From the NCBI RefSeq assembly GCF_005155025.1, contig NZ_CP039731.1, positions 1,302,001 through 1,366,000 of the forward strand: a stretch of DNA of 64,000 bases, in the 5' to 3' direction. Shown here one piece after another: positions 9,083 through 17,884 of this stretch. The notes beneath the pieces were generated by a model. That model saw only the letters and a list, made by a program, of their open reading frames with translations, was not told the origin of the DNA and searched no databases. The first letter of the stretch is position 1. Every line of letters begins with the position of its first letter. The DNA comes from Aquitalea aquatilis (GTDB taxonomy: Bacteria; Pseudomonadota; Gammaproteobacteria; Burkholderiales; Chromobacteriaceae). The translations under genes were made by a program, and so were the position numbers.

Positions 9083-9688
9083 TCAGTAGCCAGGTGGTGT
9101 AATCACCCAGATGACGATGGTGTCGCTGGTGCCGGGGTTGCGATAGCTGTGTGCTTCCTGGCTGGAAAAGGCAAAGCTATCGCCTGTCTCCAGATGGAAC
9201 TGGCGTGCGCCAACCTGCAACTCCAGCGAACCTTTCAGGACAAAACCGGCTTCCTCGCCTTGGTGGCTGTAACTTTCCTCGCTGGAGGCTCCGGGAGGAA
9301 TCAGGCTGTGGATCATTTCCAGCTGACGCTGGCTCCGCGGGGTCAGCAGGTGATCGACAAAACCGTGTTGGTAATCGAGCCGCAGCCTTTGCTTATGCCG
9401 GACTACATAATCTTTTTCTTCGGCGATCAGGGTTTCGGGCCCGTGGAAAAACCACTGTACGGTTACGCCCAGGCTGCGGGACAGGCTAAGCAGGGCATTG
9501 ATGGAGGGTTGGGTGCGATTGCGTTCGATCAGGCTGATATGGCCGATGGAAAGCCCGCTACTTTCTGCCAGATTGGCCAGGGTTAAGCCTTGACGTTTAC
9601 GCAACTCACGGATGCGCTGGCCAAGCTGCAAGGTGTTGTCATCAGTCGGGGTAGAGGCGGAGTGGTTCACGATGGATTTATCAGGCAA
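9083..9688 (-). CDS. XRE-family regulator with C-terminal cupin (PuuR-like)
   Basis: The protein is up to 201 residues. Residues about 20-80 form an XRE helix-turn-helix (LGQRIRELRKRQGLTLANLAE, SIGHISLIERNRTQPS); residues about 125-195 form a small cupin domain (HQGEEAGFVLKGSLEL, ETGDSFAFSSQEAHSYRN) that should bind the effector. This architecture is shared with PuuR and other catabolic repressors. The frame opens with TTG at 9686-9688 and has no ATG near the N-terminus; a GTG six codons later is possible, and neither start has a strong ribosome site. It lies between a polyamine-type binding protein and a divergent flavoenzyme gene, so it probably controls one or both. Confidence 0.86.
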   Translation of the reverse strand: MPDKSIVNHSASTPTDDNTLQLGQRIRELRKRQGLTLANLAESSGLSIGHISLIERNRTQPSINALLSLSRSLGVTVQWFFHGPETLIAEEKDYVVRHKQRLRLDYQHGFVDHLLTPRSQRQLEMIHSLIPPGASSEESYSHQGEEAGFVLKGSLELQVGARQFHLETGDSFAFSSQEAHSYRNPGTSDTIVIWVITPPGY

Positions 9689-9847
9689 GAGTAGCTGTCA
9701 GAATAGCCATTAAAAAAATTTGCAAATTATTTTAATTTAAGCAAAATTAAAATACGCGTTGCTCAGGATGCATGCATGTTGCCATGCCTGGCGGCGCAAG
9801 CCCAGCGCGAAATCCGTGCTGCTCGGCCTACCTTGCCCGGAGACACC
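9689..9847. promoter_or_regulatory. divergent regulator/flavoenzyme control region
   Basis: A dense A/T block at 9711-9755 contains the near-symmetric pieces AATTTGCAAATT and TTTTAATTTAAGCAAAATTAAAA. It lies between the regulator start and the flavoenzyme start, a natural place for the regulator's operator and both promoters. Confidence 0.45.
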
Positions 9848-11800
9848 ATGCCCAGCCAGTTTCCCCAACTCTTGTCACCCTTGCGCATTGGCAGTGTCAC
9901 CTTGCGCAACCGCATTGTCTCCACCGGTCACGATACCGTGCTGCCGGTTGACTGCCAGGTCAGCCCGGCATTGATTGCCTATCATCAGGCGCGGGCACGG
10001 GGCGGTGTCGGCCTGATCGTGCTGCAGGTGTCCGGTGTGCATGAGAGTGCGCGCTATACCTCGCACGCGCTGATGGCCACCGACGATGGCTGCATTGCCG
10101 GCTATCGGGCACTGGCCACGGCGGTGCAGGCCGAGGGGGCAAGGGTGTTTGCCCAGCTGTTTCATCCCGGCAGTGAAATCATGGAAACCGCCGACGGCAT
10201 GCAGGCGGTGGCCTATTCTGCTTCACGCTGTGCCAGCGAGCGCTTTCATGTGGTGGCGCGGGCGCTGACCACGGCGCAAATCGCTGAAATCGTGGCGGGC
10301 TATGCCGCGGCCGCGCGGCGTATTCGCGCGGCCGGCGTGGATGGTGTCGAGATCGTGGCCAGCCATGGTTATCTGCCGGCGCAGTTTCTCAATCCCCGGC
10401 TCAACCAGCGCAGCGATGGCTATGGCGGTGATGCCGCAGCCCGGCTGCACTTTTTGCGCGAGGTCGTGGCGGCGATCCGCGCAGAGGTGGACGCGGACTG
10501 CGTGGTGGGCCTGCGTATTTCTGCCGGGGAGTGCGATGCCGAGGGGCTGGAGGAGAACGAGGCGCTGGCTGCCTGCGTGGCGATACAGGCCGAGCTGGAT
10601 TATGTCAGCCTGGTGGCCGGCACCTCGGCCAGCCTGGGCGGGGCGGTGCATATTGCTCCGCCCATGGCCTACCCGGCCGCCTATCTGGCCGGGCAGGCGG
10701 GGCGTTTCCGTCGGCAGCTGGACATTCCCCTGGTCCTGGCCGGCCGGATCAACCAGCCGCAAGAGGCCGAGCAGTTGCTGGCCGATGGCGTGGTGGATGC
10801 CTGTGGCATGACGCGGGCGCTGATTTGCGACCCGGAGCTGCCCAATAAGGTGGTGCAAGACCAGGCGGATGCCATTCGCGCCTGTATTGGCTGTAATCAG
10901 GCATGCATCGGTCGTTTTCACCGTGGCCTGCCGATTTCCTGCATCCAGAACCCGGTGTCCGGGCGCGAGCTGCAATTTGGCGACTTGCAAGCAGCCGCGA
11001 CATCCCGCCGGGTGATGGTGGTGGGCGGCGGGCCGGCCGGCATGAAGGCGGCGGTGATCGCGGCGCAGCGCGGCCATCAGGTCACGCTGTACGAGGCGGG
11101 CAGCCAGCTGGGCGGACAGGTATTGCTGGCGCAGCAATTGCCGGGGCGGGCAGAGTTCGGTGGCCTGCTGACCAATCTGCACTACGAGCTGCAACAGGCG
11201 GGTGTACAGGTGCGGCTGGGCCAGACGGTAGACCGGGCGCTGGTACAGCAGCAGGGTGCCGAGGTGCTGATCCTGGCGACCGGAGCCCGCCCTGCGCCGC
11301 CCCGGCTGGAAATCAGCGGCGGCATGCAGCTGCTGGACGGCTGGGCGCTGCTGCAGGGGGCACGCCCGGGCAGCCGCGTGGTGGTGGCGGACTGGCGTGC
11401 CGACTGGCTTGGGCCGGGGCTGGCGATCCGGTTGGCGCAGTCTGGTCATCAGGTCACGCTGGCGGTCAATGCCACCCATATGGGGCAGGCGCTGCAAATG
11501 TATGTACGCGACCAGCTGGCAGCCCAGCTGCATCGTCTGCAGGTGGCGATCATTCCCTATGCCCGGCTGTATGGCGTGGACGAGGACACCGTCTATCTGC
11601 AACATACCGCCAGCGAGGAAGCCATGCTGTGCGAGGGGGTGGACACGCTGGTGCTGTGCCAGCCCTTGCAGCCGGTGGATGCACTACGCCAGCAGCTGGA
11701 CGGCCTGGCTCTGGAGATTCATGCCATTGGCGACTGTCTGGCCCCGCGTACTGCCGAAGAGGCCATTTACGAAGCCACCCGGCTGGCCTGGCAGCTCTAG
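9848..11800 (+). CDS. NADH:flavin oxidoreductase, dienoyl-CoA reductase / trimethylamine dehydrogenase family
   Basis: The 650-residue protein has an Old Yellow Enzyme-type FMN barrel (residues 1 to about 345; FAQLFHPG, EIVASHGYLPAQFLNPRLNQRSDGYGG), a [4Fe-4S] ligand set (CIGCNQACIG and SCIQNP), and a C-terminal FAD/NAD(P) domain opening VMVVGGGPAGMKAA. This is the 2,4-dienoyl-CoA reductase/TMADH/N-methylproline demethylase architecture. The ATG at 9848 follows GGAG; the frame is open 24 codons further up without family resemblance. Reaction and substrate cannot be set from sequence. Linkage to a PuuR-like regulator and a polyamine-type binding protein favours an amine or N-methylated amino acid. 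Confidence 0.85.
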   Translation: MPSQFPQLLSPLRIGSVTLRNRIVSTGHDTVLPVDCQVSPALIAYHQARARGGVGLIVLQVSGVHESARYTSHALMATDDGCIAGYRALATAVQAEGARVFAQLFHPGSEIMETADGMQAVAYSASRCASERFHVVARALTTAQIAEIVAGYAAAARRIRAAGVDGVEIVASHGYLPAQFLNPRLNQRSDGYGGDAAARLHFLREVVAAIRAEVDADCVVGLRISAGECDAEGLEENEALAACVAIQAELDYVSLVAGTSASLGGAVHIAPPMAYPAAYLAGQAGRFRRQLDIPLVLAGRINQPQEAEQLLADGVVDACGMTRALICDPELPNKVVQDQADAIRACIGCNQACIGRFHRGLPISCIQNPVSGRELQFGDLQAAATSRRVMVVGGGPAGMKAAVIAAQRGHQVTLYEAGSQLGGQVLLAQQLPGRAEFGGLLTNLHYELQQAGVQVRLGQTVDRALVQQQGAEVLILATGARPAPPRLEISGGMQLLDGWALLQGARPGSRVVVADWRADWLGPGLAIRLAQSGHQVTLAVNATHMGQALQMYVRDQLAAQLHRLQVAIIPYARLYGVDEDTVYLQHTASEEAMLCEGVDTLVLCQPLQPVDALRQQLDGLALEIHAIGDCLAPRTAEEAIYEATRLAWQL

Positions 11801-11812
11801 CCGGGCACAGGG

Positions 11813-12625
11813 CTACACCAGTTGCAGGCGGCCGCCTTCGTTTTTCAGGTGCGGGATCAGTGCATCGTCCTGATGCACCGCCAGCACATTGACGCCGGCC
11901 GAATACAGCTGGTAGCCCAGCGCCTCCAGCCAGGGGCGGATCACCGTCATGTCCGACTTGATGATTTCCATGAAAATCAGTGGCCGGCAGCGGCGGATGG
12001 ACTGTTCCGCCCCCTGCAACACCTGATCTTCCATGCCTTCCACGTCGATCTTGATGAAGTCGATGCGTTGCAGGCCAAGCGAATCCAGGCTGATCAGATC
12101 GATGCGGATGGTGCGGTGCTGGTAATCCAGCGTCTGGCCGATGAATTCATTGCTGGCCGACTGTTGCAACTCCACGCTGCCAAAAGAACCGGGGCGCAGG
12201 TAGTCCGGTTCGGGAATGTCGATCTGCCCGCAGCTGGCGCCCACGGCCGAGTTGAGCGCATTGACGTTCAGACAGTTGTTGAGGGCGATATTGCCGCACA
12301 GCGCGTAGTAGATTTTTTCCTGCGCCTCAAAGGCGACGACATGGCCCCAGGTATACATGAAGCGGGCCATCTCGATGGTGTGCACGCCGATATTGGCACC
12401 GCAGTCGATGGCCAGCACCCCTTCGCCACGATCACGCAGGCAACTGGCCAGCAAGGCCAGCACGAAATCCACTTCCTCCTGCTCGTAGCCGCTTTGTGTC
12501 ATCAACTGGTAGCCGACGCCATAGGATTCGCCGTCGGAAGGGGCGAAGTCGTTGCGGTTGACGATCATGCTGCCGTGGTTGGTGGACAGCAGCATGAAGG
12601 GAGCGGGGCGCGGAATGTTTTTCAT
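11813..12625 (-). CDS. FkbM-family SAM-dependent methyltransferase
   Basis: The 270-residue protein contains the SAM-binding AIDCGANIGVHTIEMA motif, an acidic strand (VVAFEAQ) and the FkbM signature DFIKIDVEGMEDQVLQGA followed by PLIFMEI. FkbM proteins O-methylate sugars, polyketides or similar acceptors; this target is unknown. I chose the ATG at 12623-12625 (MKNIPRP). The frame continues upstream over the end of the next gene, but that part is not family-like, and the ribosome site is weak. It lies downstream of the TMEM175-like gene and is convergent with the flavoenzyme gene, with 12 bp between the stops. No glycan genes are nearby. Confidence 0.85.
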   Translation of the reverse strand: MKNIPRPAPFMLLSTNHGSMIVNRNDFAPSDGESYGVGYQLMTQSGYEQEEVDFVLALLASCLRDRGEGVLAIDCGANIGVHTIEMARFMYTWGHVVAFEAQEKIYYALCGNIALNNCLNVNALNSAVGASCGQIDIPEPDYLRPGSFGSVELQQSASNEFIGQTLDYQHRTIRIDLISLDSLGLQRIDFIKIDVEGMEDQVLQGAEQSIRRCRPLIFMEIIKSDMTVIRPWLEALGYQLYSAGVNVLAVHQDDALIPHLKNEGGRLQLV

Positions 12626-12690
12626 GGCGAAAGTCCATTGCAAGTAAGCGGGCATTATGCCGTAAGCCGCCCGCCCCCGGATATGACGTT

Positions 12691-13269
12691 TTAATGCCCC
12701 GGCTGTGCCTGCTCCATGCGGCGGTCCGGCACCAGCCACCACAGCGCCAGCAGGCCGTAGATGGCGGCCCCCAGCCAGCTTTGGTAGAAGGACAGCACGA
12801 TGCCAGCCAGGTAGAACAAGGGCGACAGCTTGCCTTTCAGATCGCGGCCCAGTGCCTGGGTCATCACTTCACGGTTGCCCGGCACGCACAGCAGGGCGCG
12901 CTGCATCAGATACCAGGCCAGCGCGGACATCAGCAGCACCACGCCGTACAGGGCCACCGGCAGTGCGGCCATGTGGTTTTCCCCCATCCAGCCGGTGACA
13001 AAGGGCAGCAGCGACAGCCAGAACAAGAGATGCAGATTGGCCCACAGCACGCGCCCGTCCACCTGGCGCACCACATGGTAGAAGTGGTGGTGATTGTTCC
13101 AGTAGATGCCGACATAGATAAAGCTCAGCACATAGCTGAGGAAGACTGGCCACAAGGCGGTCAATGCCGCCAGGCTGGTGTCGTGCGGGACTTTCAATTC
13201 CAGCACCATGATGGTGATGATGATGGCGATCACGCCATCGCTGAAGGCTTCCAGGCGGTTTTTGCCCAT
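12691..13269 (-). CDS. TMEM175-family (DUF1211) membrane protein, putative potassium channel
   Basis: The 192-residue protein begins MGKNRLEAFSDGVIAIIITIMVLEL, containing the RxxxFSDG signature of TMEM175/DUF1211 proteins. Five to six hydrophobic segments follow, as expected for one bacterial repeat unit. Bacterial homologues form tetrameric potassium-permeable channels in the inner membrane; whether this one conducts potassium is inferred from family. GGAG precedes the ATG. It sits between the AlgZ-like kinase gene and the FkbM gene on the same strand, but with no obvious functional tie. Confidence 0.87.
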   Translation of the reverse strand: MGKNRLEAFSDGVIAIIITIMVLELKVPHDTSLAALTALWPVFLSYVLSFIYVGIYWNNHHHFYHVVRQVDGRVLWANLHLLFWLSLLPFVTGWMGENHMAALPVALYGVVLLMSALAWYLMQRALLCVPGNREVMTQALGRDLKGKLSPLFYLAGIVLSFYQSWLGAAIYGLLALWWLVPDRRMEQAQPGH

Positions 13270-13286
13270 GGTGGCTCCGTAGTGGT

Positions 13287-14300
13287 TCAGTGCAGCAGTG
13301 CAGATTGTTGCTGGCGGGACAAGGGGCGGTAGGGCAGGCGGATCAGGGTGTGGTACTGGCCGTCGGCAGCGGCCACCTGCAAGGAGGCCTCGGCGTCGTA
13401 AAACAGCTCCAGCCGTTCGCGCAGATTGTCCAGCGCCATGCGGTTGCCACGATGCGGCTCGCCCTGCCCGGCCAGCGGATTGCTGACGCTCAGCAACAGC
13501 TGGCCGCTTTTGAGCTGGGCGCGGATACGGATTTCACCGCCCTTGCCGCAGCGCTCCACGCCATGGTGCACGGCGTTTTCCACCAGCGGTTGCAAGAGCA
13601 GCGGCGGCAGGCTGGCATCCAGTGCGGCCTGGATGTCCCACACCACGTTCAGGCGCTGGCCCAGCCGTTCGCTTTCGATGGCCAGATACATCTTGGCCAG
13701 TTCGATTTCCCGTTCCAGGCTGGAGGTATGGCCGGGATCGGCCATCTGGGCGCGAAACAGGTCGGCCAGGTTTTCCAGCACCATTTCCGCTTTTTCCGGC
13801 CGCGAGCGGATCAGCGCGATGGCGGCATTCAGGCTGTTGAACAGGAAGTGCGGGCGAATGCGTGCCTGCAGTGCCGCCAGCCTGGCCTCGCCCAATGCCG
13901 GCGACAGCGCCCGCTGGCGCAGGCTGAAGTAATGCAGCAGCAGGATCGCCAGCAGGCCGGCCAATAGCGGCCGCTCCAGTCGTGGCAATTCCAGTGCGTT
14001 GAGCAGGCGATCCTGTACCAGCACACACAGCATGCACAGCGCCACCACCAGCCAGTTGCCCCGCCGCTGCCGGCCCAGCCAGGGTGACAGCAGGCCGAGC
14101 AGGCCCAGGCTCAGCAGCAGTGAGGGCTCCACCCAGCTGGCCCGGCTCAGGATGCGCCCGGTCAGCGTATCGCCATCCGGCAGGAAAACGGCGCTGCATA
14201 ACAGCAGCAGATTGAGTGATAGCAGGATGCGCAGCATCACCCCCAGATTGCGAAAGTCGGGGATGGCAAAGACCGGGTGTTGTCGCGGAGGCTGGCGCAT
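13287..14300 (-). CDS. algZ: LytS/AlgZ-type sensor histidine kinase
   Basis: The 337-residue protein has several N-terminal membrane segments (to about residue 130), then the His_kinase box RPHFLFNSLNAAIAL, the N box LLLQPLVENAVHHG and a divergent G region (GNRMALDNLRERL). This is the AlgZ/FimS/LytS type, which normally phosphorylates a LytTR regulator such as AlgR. I chose the ATG at 14298-14300 (MRQPPRQHP). No LytTR regulator is present in the window. In Pseudomonas the order is argH-algZ-algR-hemC-hemD; here argH lies 2 kb to the right and hemCD 12 kb to the left, so the kinase looks like a remnant of that cluster. Confidence 0.8.
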   Translation of the reverse strand: MRQPPRQHPVFAIPDFRNLGVMLRILLSLNLLLLCSAVFLPDGDTLTGRILSRASWVEPSLLLSLGLLGLLSPWLGRQRRGNWLVVALCMLCVLVQDRLLNALELPRLERPLLAGLLAILLLHYFSLRQRALSPALGEARLAALQARIRPHFLFNSLNAAIALIRSRPEKAEMVLENLADLFRAQMADPGHTSSLEREIELAKMYLAIESERLGQRLNVVWDIQAALDASLPPLLLQPLVENAVHHGVERCGKGGEIRIRAQLKSGQLLLSVSNPLAGQGEPHRGNRMALDNLRERLELFYDAEASLQVAAADGQYHTLIRLPYRPLSRQQQSALLH

Positions 14301-14375
14301 GGGGTCGGGTGCAATGGACAGGTATCTCAATGATAGCAAGCCGCTGTCCGGCACGGCGAATCAGCGCGGCGGCCT

Positions 14376-15281
14376 TCAGGCGGCAGCGGTTTGCAATCTG
14401 CCCGGGCGTACCGCCCACAAGCTGGCCGCCACCATCAGCAAACCGCCCAACCAGCTGCTGGCGCTCAGTGTCTCGCCCAGCCACAGCATGGCGAACAGGG
14501 CACCGAATACCGGCTCGCTGCCGGTCAACAGCGCCACCCGGGTGGCACTGCTGTGACGCAGCGCGTAGTTCATGGCAAAAAAGGCGAACAGGGTGCAGAA
14601 CAAAACCAGGAACAAGATATCGCCCCAGAACGCCGCCCGGGCCGGCAGGGCAGGCAAGCCGCCGTTCAGGCTGGCCAGCAGCAGGCAGCCCAGGCAGATC
14701 AGCAGGCCTTGCAGCCCGGTCAGCGCCAGCGTGGCCACCGGCCGGTCTGCGGTCAGCTTGCGGGTAAGGCTGGTGACGGCTGCACGCAGTACGGCGGCCA
14801 GCAGGATCAGCAGATCACCCCCGTTCAGTTGCAAGTGAGTGGCCCCGCTCAGCAGCCAGGCGCCGCAGAGTGCGGCTGCCGCCGCCAGCAGCGCATCGCG
14901 GCTCGGCTGTTGCCCCAGCAACAGCCATTCGGCAAAAGGCGTCAGTACCAGGCACAGGCTGATCAGGAAGGCGGCATTGGCCGCACTGGTATGGGCGATG
15001 CCATAGGTTTCGCACAGGAAAATCGCCAGCAGGCCCAGTCCCAGCGGCAGCGCTGCGCCCAGGGTGGCGCGGCGGATGGCAGGATCAGCCAGGGCGCGCT
15101 GGGCCGGCAGCAGCAACAGGAAGCTCAGGCCAAAGCGCAGGGCCAGCACGCCCAGTACCGGATAAAACTGCAGCGCCTCCTTGGCCAGCCCATAACTGCT
15201 GCCCCATACCATGGCGACCAGTAGCAATAGCAGGTCGGGCAGGGCGGGGTAACGTTGATGCAAGGGGTGGCGGCTGGGCAT
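14376..15281 (-). CDS. EamA-family (DMT superfamily) transporter
   Basis: The 301-residue protein contains about ten hydrophobic segments in two EamA halves (LLLLVAMVWGSSYGLAKEAL near the N-terminus; TGSEPVFGALFAMLWLGE in the second half). The latter matches the conserved EamA motif. Such proteins usually export amino acids or other metabolites across the inner membrane. It is divergent from a LysR gene 90 bp away, the usual layout for a LysR-controlled exporter. No strong ribosome site precedes the ATG at 15281. Confidence 0.88.
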   Translation of the reverse strand: MPSRHPLHQRYPALPDLLLLLVAMVWGSSYGLAKEALQFYPVLGVLALRFGLSFLLLLPAQRALADPAIRRATLGAALPLGLGLLAIFLCETYGIAHTSAANAAFLISLCLVLTPFAEWLLLGQQPSRDALLAAAAALCGAWLLSGATHLQLNGGDLLILLAAVLRAAVTSLTRKLTADRPVATLALTGLQGLLICLGCLLLASLNGGLPALPARAAFWGDILFLVLFCTLFAFFAMNYALRHSSATRVALLTGSEPVFGALFAMLWLGETLSASSWLGGLLMVAASLWAVRPGRLQTAAA

Positions 15282-15371
15282 GGCGGGCTTTCATTGTCGA
15301 GTCAGTACGCTCATTATCATTGCCTGGTCATGGCTTGATAATCGCTGTTGTTGGAACAGGAATTGTGCGTA

Positions 15372-16295
15372 ATGGGAACAAATGGACTGATTGCCATGCT
15401 GCCGGACATGGCGGTGTTTGTGCTGGTGGTGGAGCGTGGCAGCTTTTCCGCGGCGGCGCGGCAGCTGGGCATGACGCCGTCGGCGCTTAGCCGGCAGGTG
15501 GCACGGCTGGAAGCGGCGCTGGGCGTGCGCTTGCTGGAGCGCACCACCCGCCAGTTGCGGCTGACCGATGCCGGGCAGGCCACGCTGGCGCGCTGTCGCA
15601 GCATGCTGGATGCTGCTGACGAAGCGGTGCAACTGGCCCAGCAACAACATGCCCGGCCGCAGGGCAGGGTGCGCATCAGTATGCCCAAGGCTTTTGGCCG
15701 TTTTGTGGTGGCACCGCTGCTGCCGGCTTTCCTGGCCAGTTATCCACAGGTGGATGTGGAGCTGTTCATCAGCGACCGCGATGTCGACCCGCTGGCCGAG
15801 GGGCTGGACCTGACCGTGCGGGTGACTGACACGCCGCCACCGGGCATGGCCGGGCGGCCCTTGCTGCCGGTGCGCCAGCTGCTGTGTGCCTCGCCGCAGT
15901 ACCTGGCCACGCATGGCCGGCCAGCCCATCCACGCGATCTGGCGCAGCATCTGTGCTTGTACTTGGCCGAGCATGAGGCCGACAAGCGCTGGCAGCTGCG
16001 CCGTGGCAATGAACAGCTGACGGTGGCGGTGAGTGGCCGCTACGCCACCAATCACAGCGAACTGCGGCTGCAGGGCGTGCTGGCCCATCTGGGCATTGCA
16101 CCGCTGCCGCACTTTACCACGCAGGCAGCGCTGGAGGCCGGGCAGGTGGAAACCGTGCTGGACGATTGGGAATTCACCACGGCTTATCGCGGCATGGCCT
16201 GGCTGCTGTATCCGCCCAATCGCTATCTGGCACCCAAGGTGCGCGTGCTGATTGACTATCTGGCCGAGCGCCTGGGCGCGAAAACGTCGCCATGA
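15372..16295 (+). CDS. LysR-family transcriptional regulator
   Basis: The 307-residue protein starts MGTNGLIAMLPDMAVFVLVVERGSF and has the LysR winged helix-turn-helix (SFSAAARQLGMTPSALSRQVARLE) followed by a periplasmic-binding-protein-like effector domain from about residue 95. I chose the ATG at 15372, about 12 bases after AGGA; a TTG eight codons earlier is less likely. It is divergent from the EamA transporter gene, so the likely model is effector-dependent control of that exporter and of itself. The effector is unknown. Confidence 0.88.
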   Translation: MGTNGLIAMLPDMAVFVLVVERGSFSAAARQLGMTPSALSRQVARLEAALGVRLLERTTRQLRLTDAGQATLARCRSMLDAADEAVQLAQQQHARPQGRVRISMPKAFGRFVVAPLLPAFLASYPQVDVELFISDRDVDPLAEGLDLTVRVTDTPPPGMAGRPLLPVRQLLCASPQYLATHGRPAHPRDLAQHLCLYLAEHEADKRWQLRRGNEQLTVAVSGRYATNHSELRLQGVLAHLGIAPLPHFTTQAALEAGQVETVLDDWEFTTAYRGMAWLLYPPNRYLAPKVRVLIDYLAERLGAKTSP

Positions 16296-16409
16296 CACGG
16301 TAATGCCACAGCCGGGCAAGACCCGACTCGCCCTGAGGGGATGCTTTCCCTATAATTGCCACTGCTGCCTTGGGGTAGCCCAGAACAATCACCGCAGGGA
16401 ATCATCGAG

Positions 16410-17792
16410 ATGCAAGAAAGCCATGCCTGGTCCGGTCGCTTCAGCGAACCGGTTTCCGAACTCGTCAAGAAATACACCGCCTCGATCGACTTCGACAAAC
16501 GTCTGGCCGAATTCGACATCGAGGGCTCGCTGGCTCACGCCGCCATGCTGAACAAGGCTGGTGTGCTGTCCGATGACGACGTGGCGGCTATCCGACGCGG
16601 CATGGCTGAAATCCTGGACGACATCCGCGCCGGCCGGCTGGAGTGGAGTGTGGATCTGGAAGACGTGCACATGAATGTGGAACGTCGCCTCACCGACAAG
16701 ATCGGCGATGCCGGCAAGCGCCTGCACACCGGCCGTTCGCGCAATGACCAGGTCGCCACCGACATCCGCCTGTGGCTGCGCGCGCAGATCGACGCCATCG
16801 TCGGCTTCATCGCCGAACTGCAAACCAGCCTGCTGGAGCTGGCCGAACAACACGCTGATACCGTGATGCCGGGCTTCACCCACCTGCAAGTAGCCCAGCC
16901 GGTGACCTTTGGCCACCACATGCTGGCCTACGTGGAAATGCTGGCGCGCGACGCCGAACGCATGACCGACTGCCGCAAGCGCGTCAACCGCCTGCCGCTG
17001 GGCGCTGCCGCACTGGCCGGCACCACCTTCCCCATCGACCGCCACTACACCGCCCAGCTGCTGGGCTTTGACGATGTCTGCCACAACTCGCTGGACGCCG
17101 TGTCCGACCGTGACTTCGCCATCGAATTCACCGCCGCCGCCAGCCTGGTGATGGTGCATCTGAGCCGCCTGTCGGAAGAGCTGATCCTGTGGATGAGCCC
17201 GCGCGTCGGCTTCATCGACATCGCCGACCGCTTCTGCACCGGCAGCTCCATCATGCCGCAGAAGAAAAACCCGGACGTGCCGGAACTGGTACGCGGTAAA
17301 TCCGGCCGCGTGGTGGGCCACCTGATTGCGCTGGTCACCCTGATGAAGGCGCAGCCGCTGGCCTACAACAAGGATAATCAGGAAGACAAGGAACCCTTGT
17401 TCGACACCGTGGACACGCTGATCGACACCCTGCGCATCTACGCCGACATGATGCGTGGCGTCACCGTGAAGCCGGAAGCCATGCGCGCCGCCGTGCTGCA
17501 GGGCTTTGCCACCGCCACCGATCTGGCCGACTACCTGGTGAAGAAGGGCCTGCCTTTCCGCGACAGCCACGAAGTGGTGGCGCTGAGCGTGCGCTACGCC
17601 GAAGGCCGTGGTGTGGATCTGGCCGACCTGTCGCTGGAGGAGCTGCAACAGTTCAGCAAGCTGATCGAGCAGGACATCTACCAGGTGCTGACACCTGAGG
17701 GCAGCCTGGCCCAGCGCGACCATGTTGGCGGCACTGCGCCGAATCAGGTACGCGCCCAGATTGCCCGTCACAAGGCAAGACTGGCCAGTTGA
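16410..17792 (+). CDS. argH: argininosuccinate lyase
   Basis: The 460-residue protein begins [19 protein letters not shown] and carries the fumarase/aspartase superfamily signature [12 protein letters not shown], plus the [13 protein letters not shown] segment. It splits argininosuccinate into arginine and fumarate, the last step of arginine synthesis, as a cytosolic tetramer. AGGGA lies before the ATG at 16410; the frame is open 18 codons further up but family alignment supports this start. It is monocistronic and ends at a strong terminator. Confidence 0.97.
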   Translation: MQESHAWSGRFSEPVSELVKKYTASIDFDKRLAEFDIEGSLAHAAMLNKAGVLSDDDVAAIRRGMAEILDDIRAGRLEWSVDLEDVHMNVERRLTDKIGDAGKRLHTGRSRNDQVATDIRLWLRAQIDAIVGFIAELQTSLLELAEQHADTVMPGFTHLQVAQPVTFGHHMLAYVEMLARDAERMTDCRKRVNRLPLGAAALAGTTFPIDRHYTAQLLGFDDVCHNSLDAVSDRDFAIEFTAAASLVMVHLSRLSEELILWMSPRVGFIDIADRFCTGSSIMPQKKNPDVPELVRGKSGRVVGHLIALVTLMKAQPLAYNKDNQEDKEPLFDTVDTLIDTLRIYADMMRGVTVKPEAMRAAVLQGFATATDLADYLVKKGLPFRDSHEVVALSVRYAEGRGVDLADLSLEELQQFSKLIEQDIYQVLTPEGSLAQRDHVGGTAPNQVRAQIARHKARLAS

Positions 17793-17840
17793 ACAGTTAA
17801 TACTGTTTAAAACCAAACCGCCGCTATCGGCGGTTTTTTA
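17791..17840 (+). terminator. argH terminator
   Basis: CCGCCG (17818-17823) pairs with CGGCGG (17828-17833), with AAA on the left pairing into TTTTTT on the right. A smaller inverted repeat, AACAGT-TAAT-ACTGTT, starts at the argH stop and precedes it. Confidence 0.85.
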
Positions 17841-17884
17841 TTGGCCTACAGTGGGACCTGTGATGAATTTTCAGCGGAGGTTCC

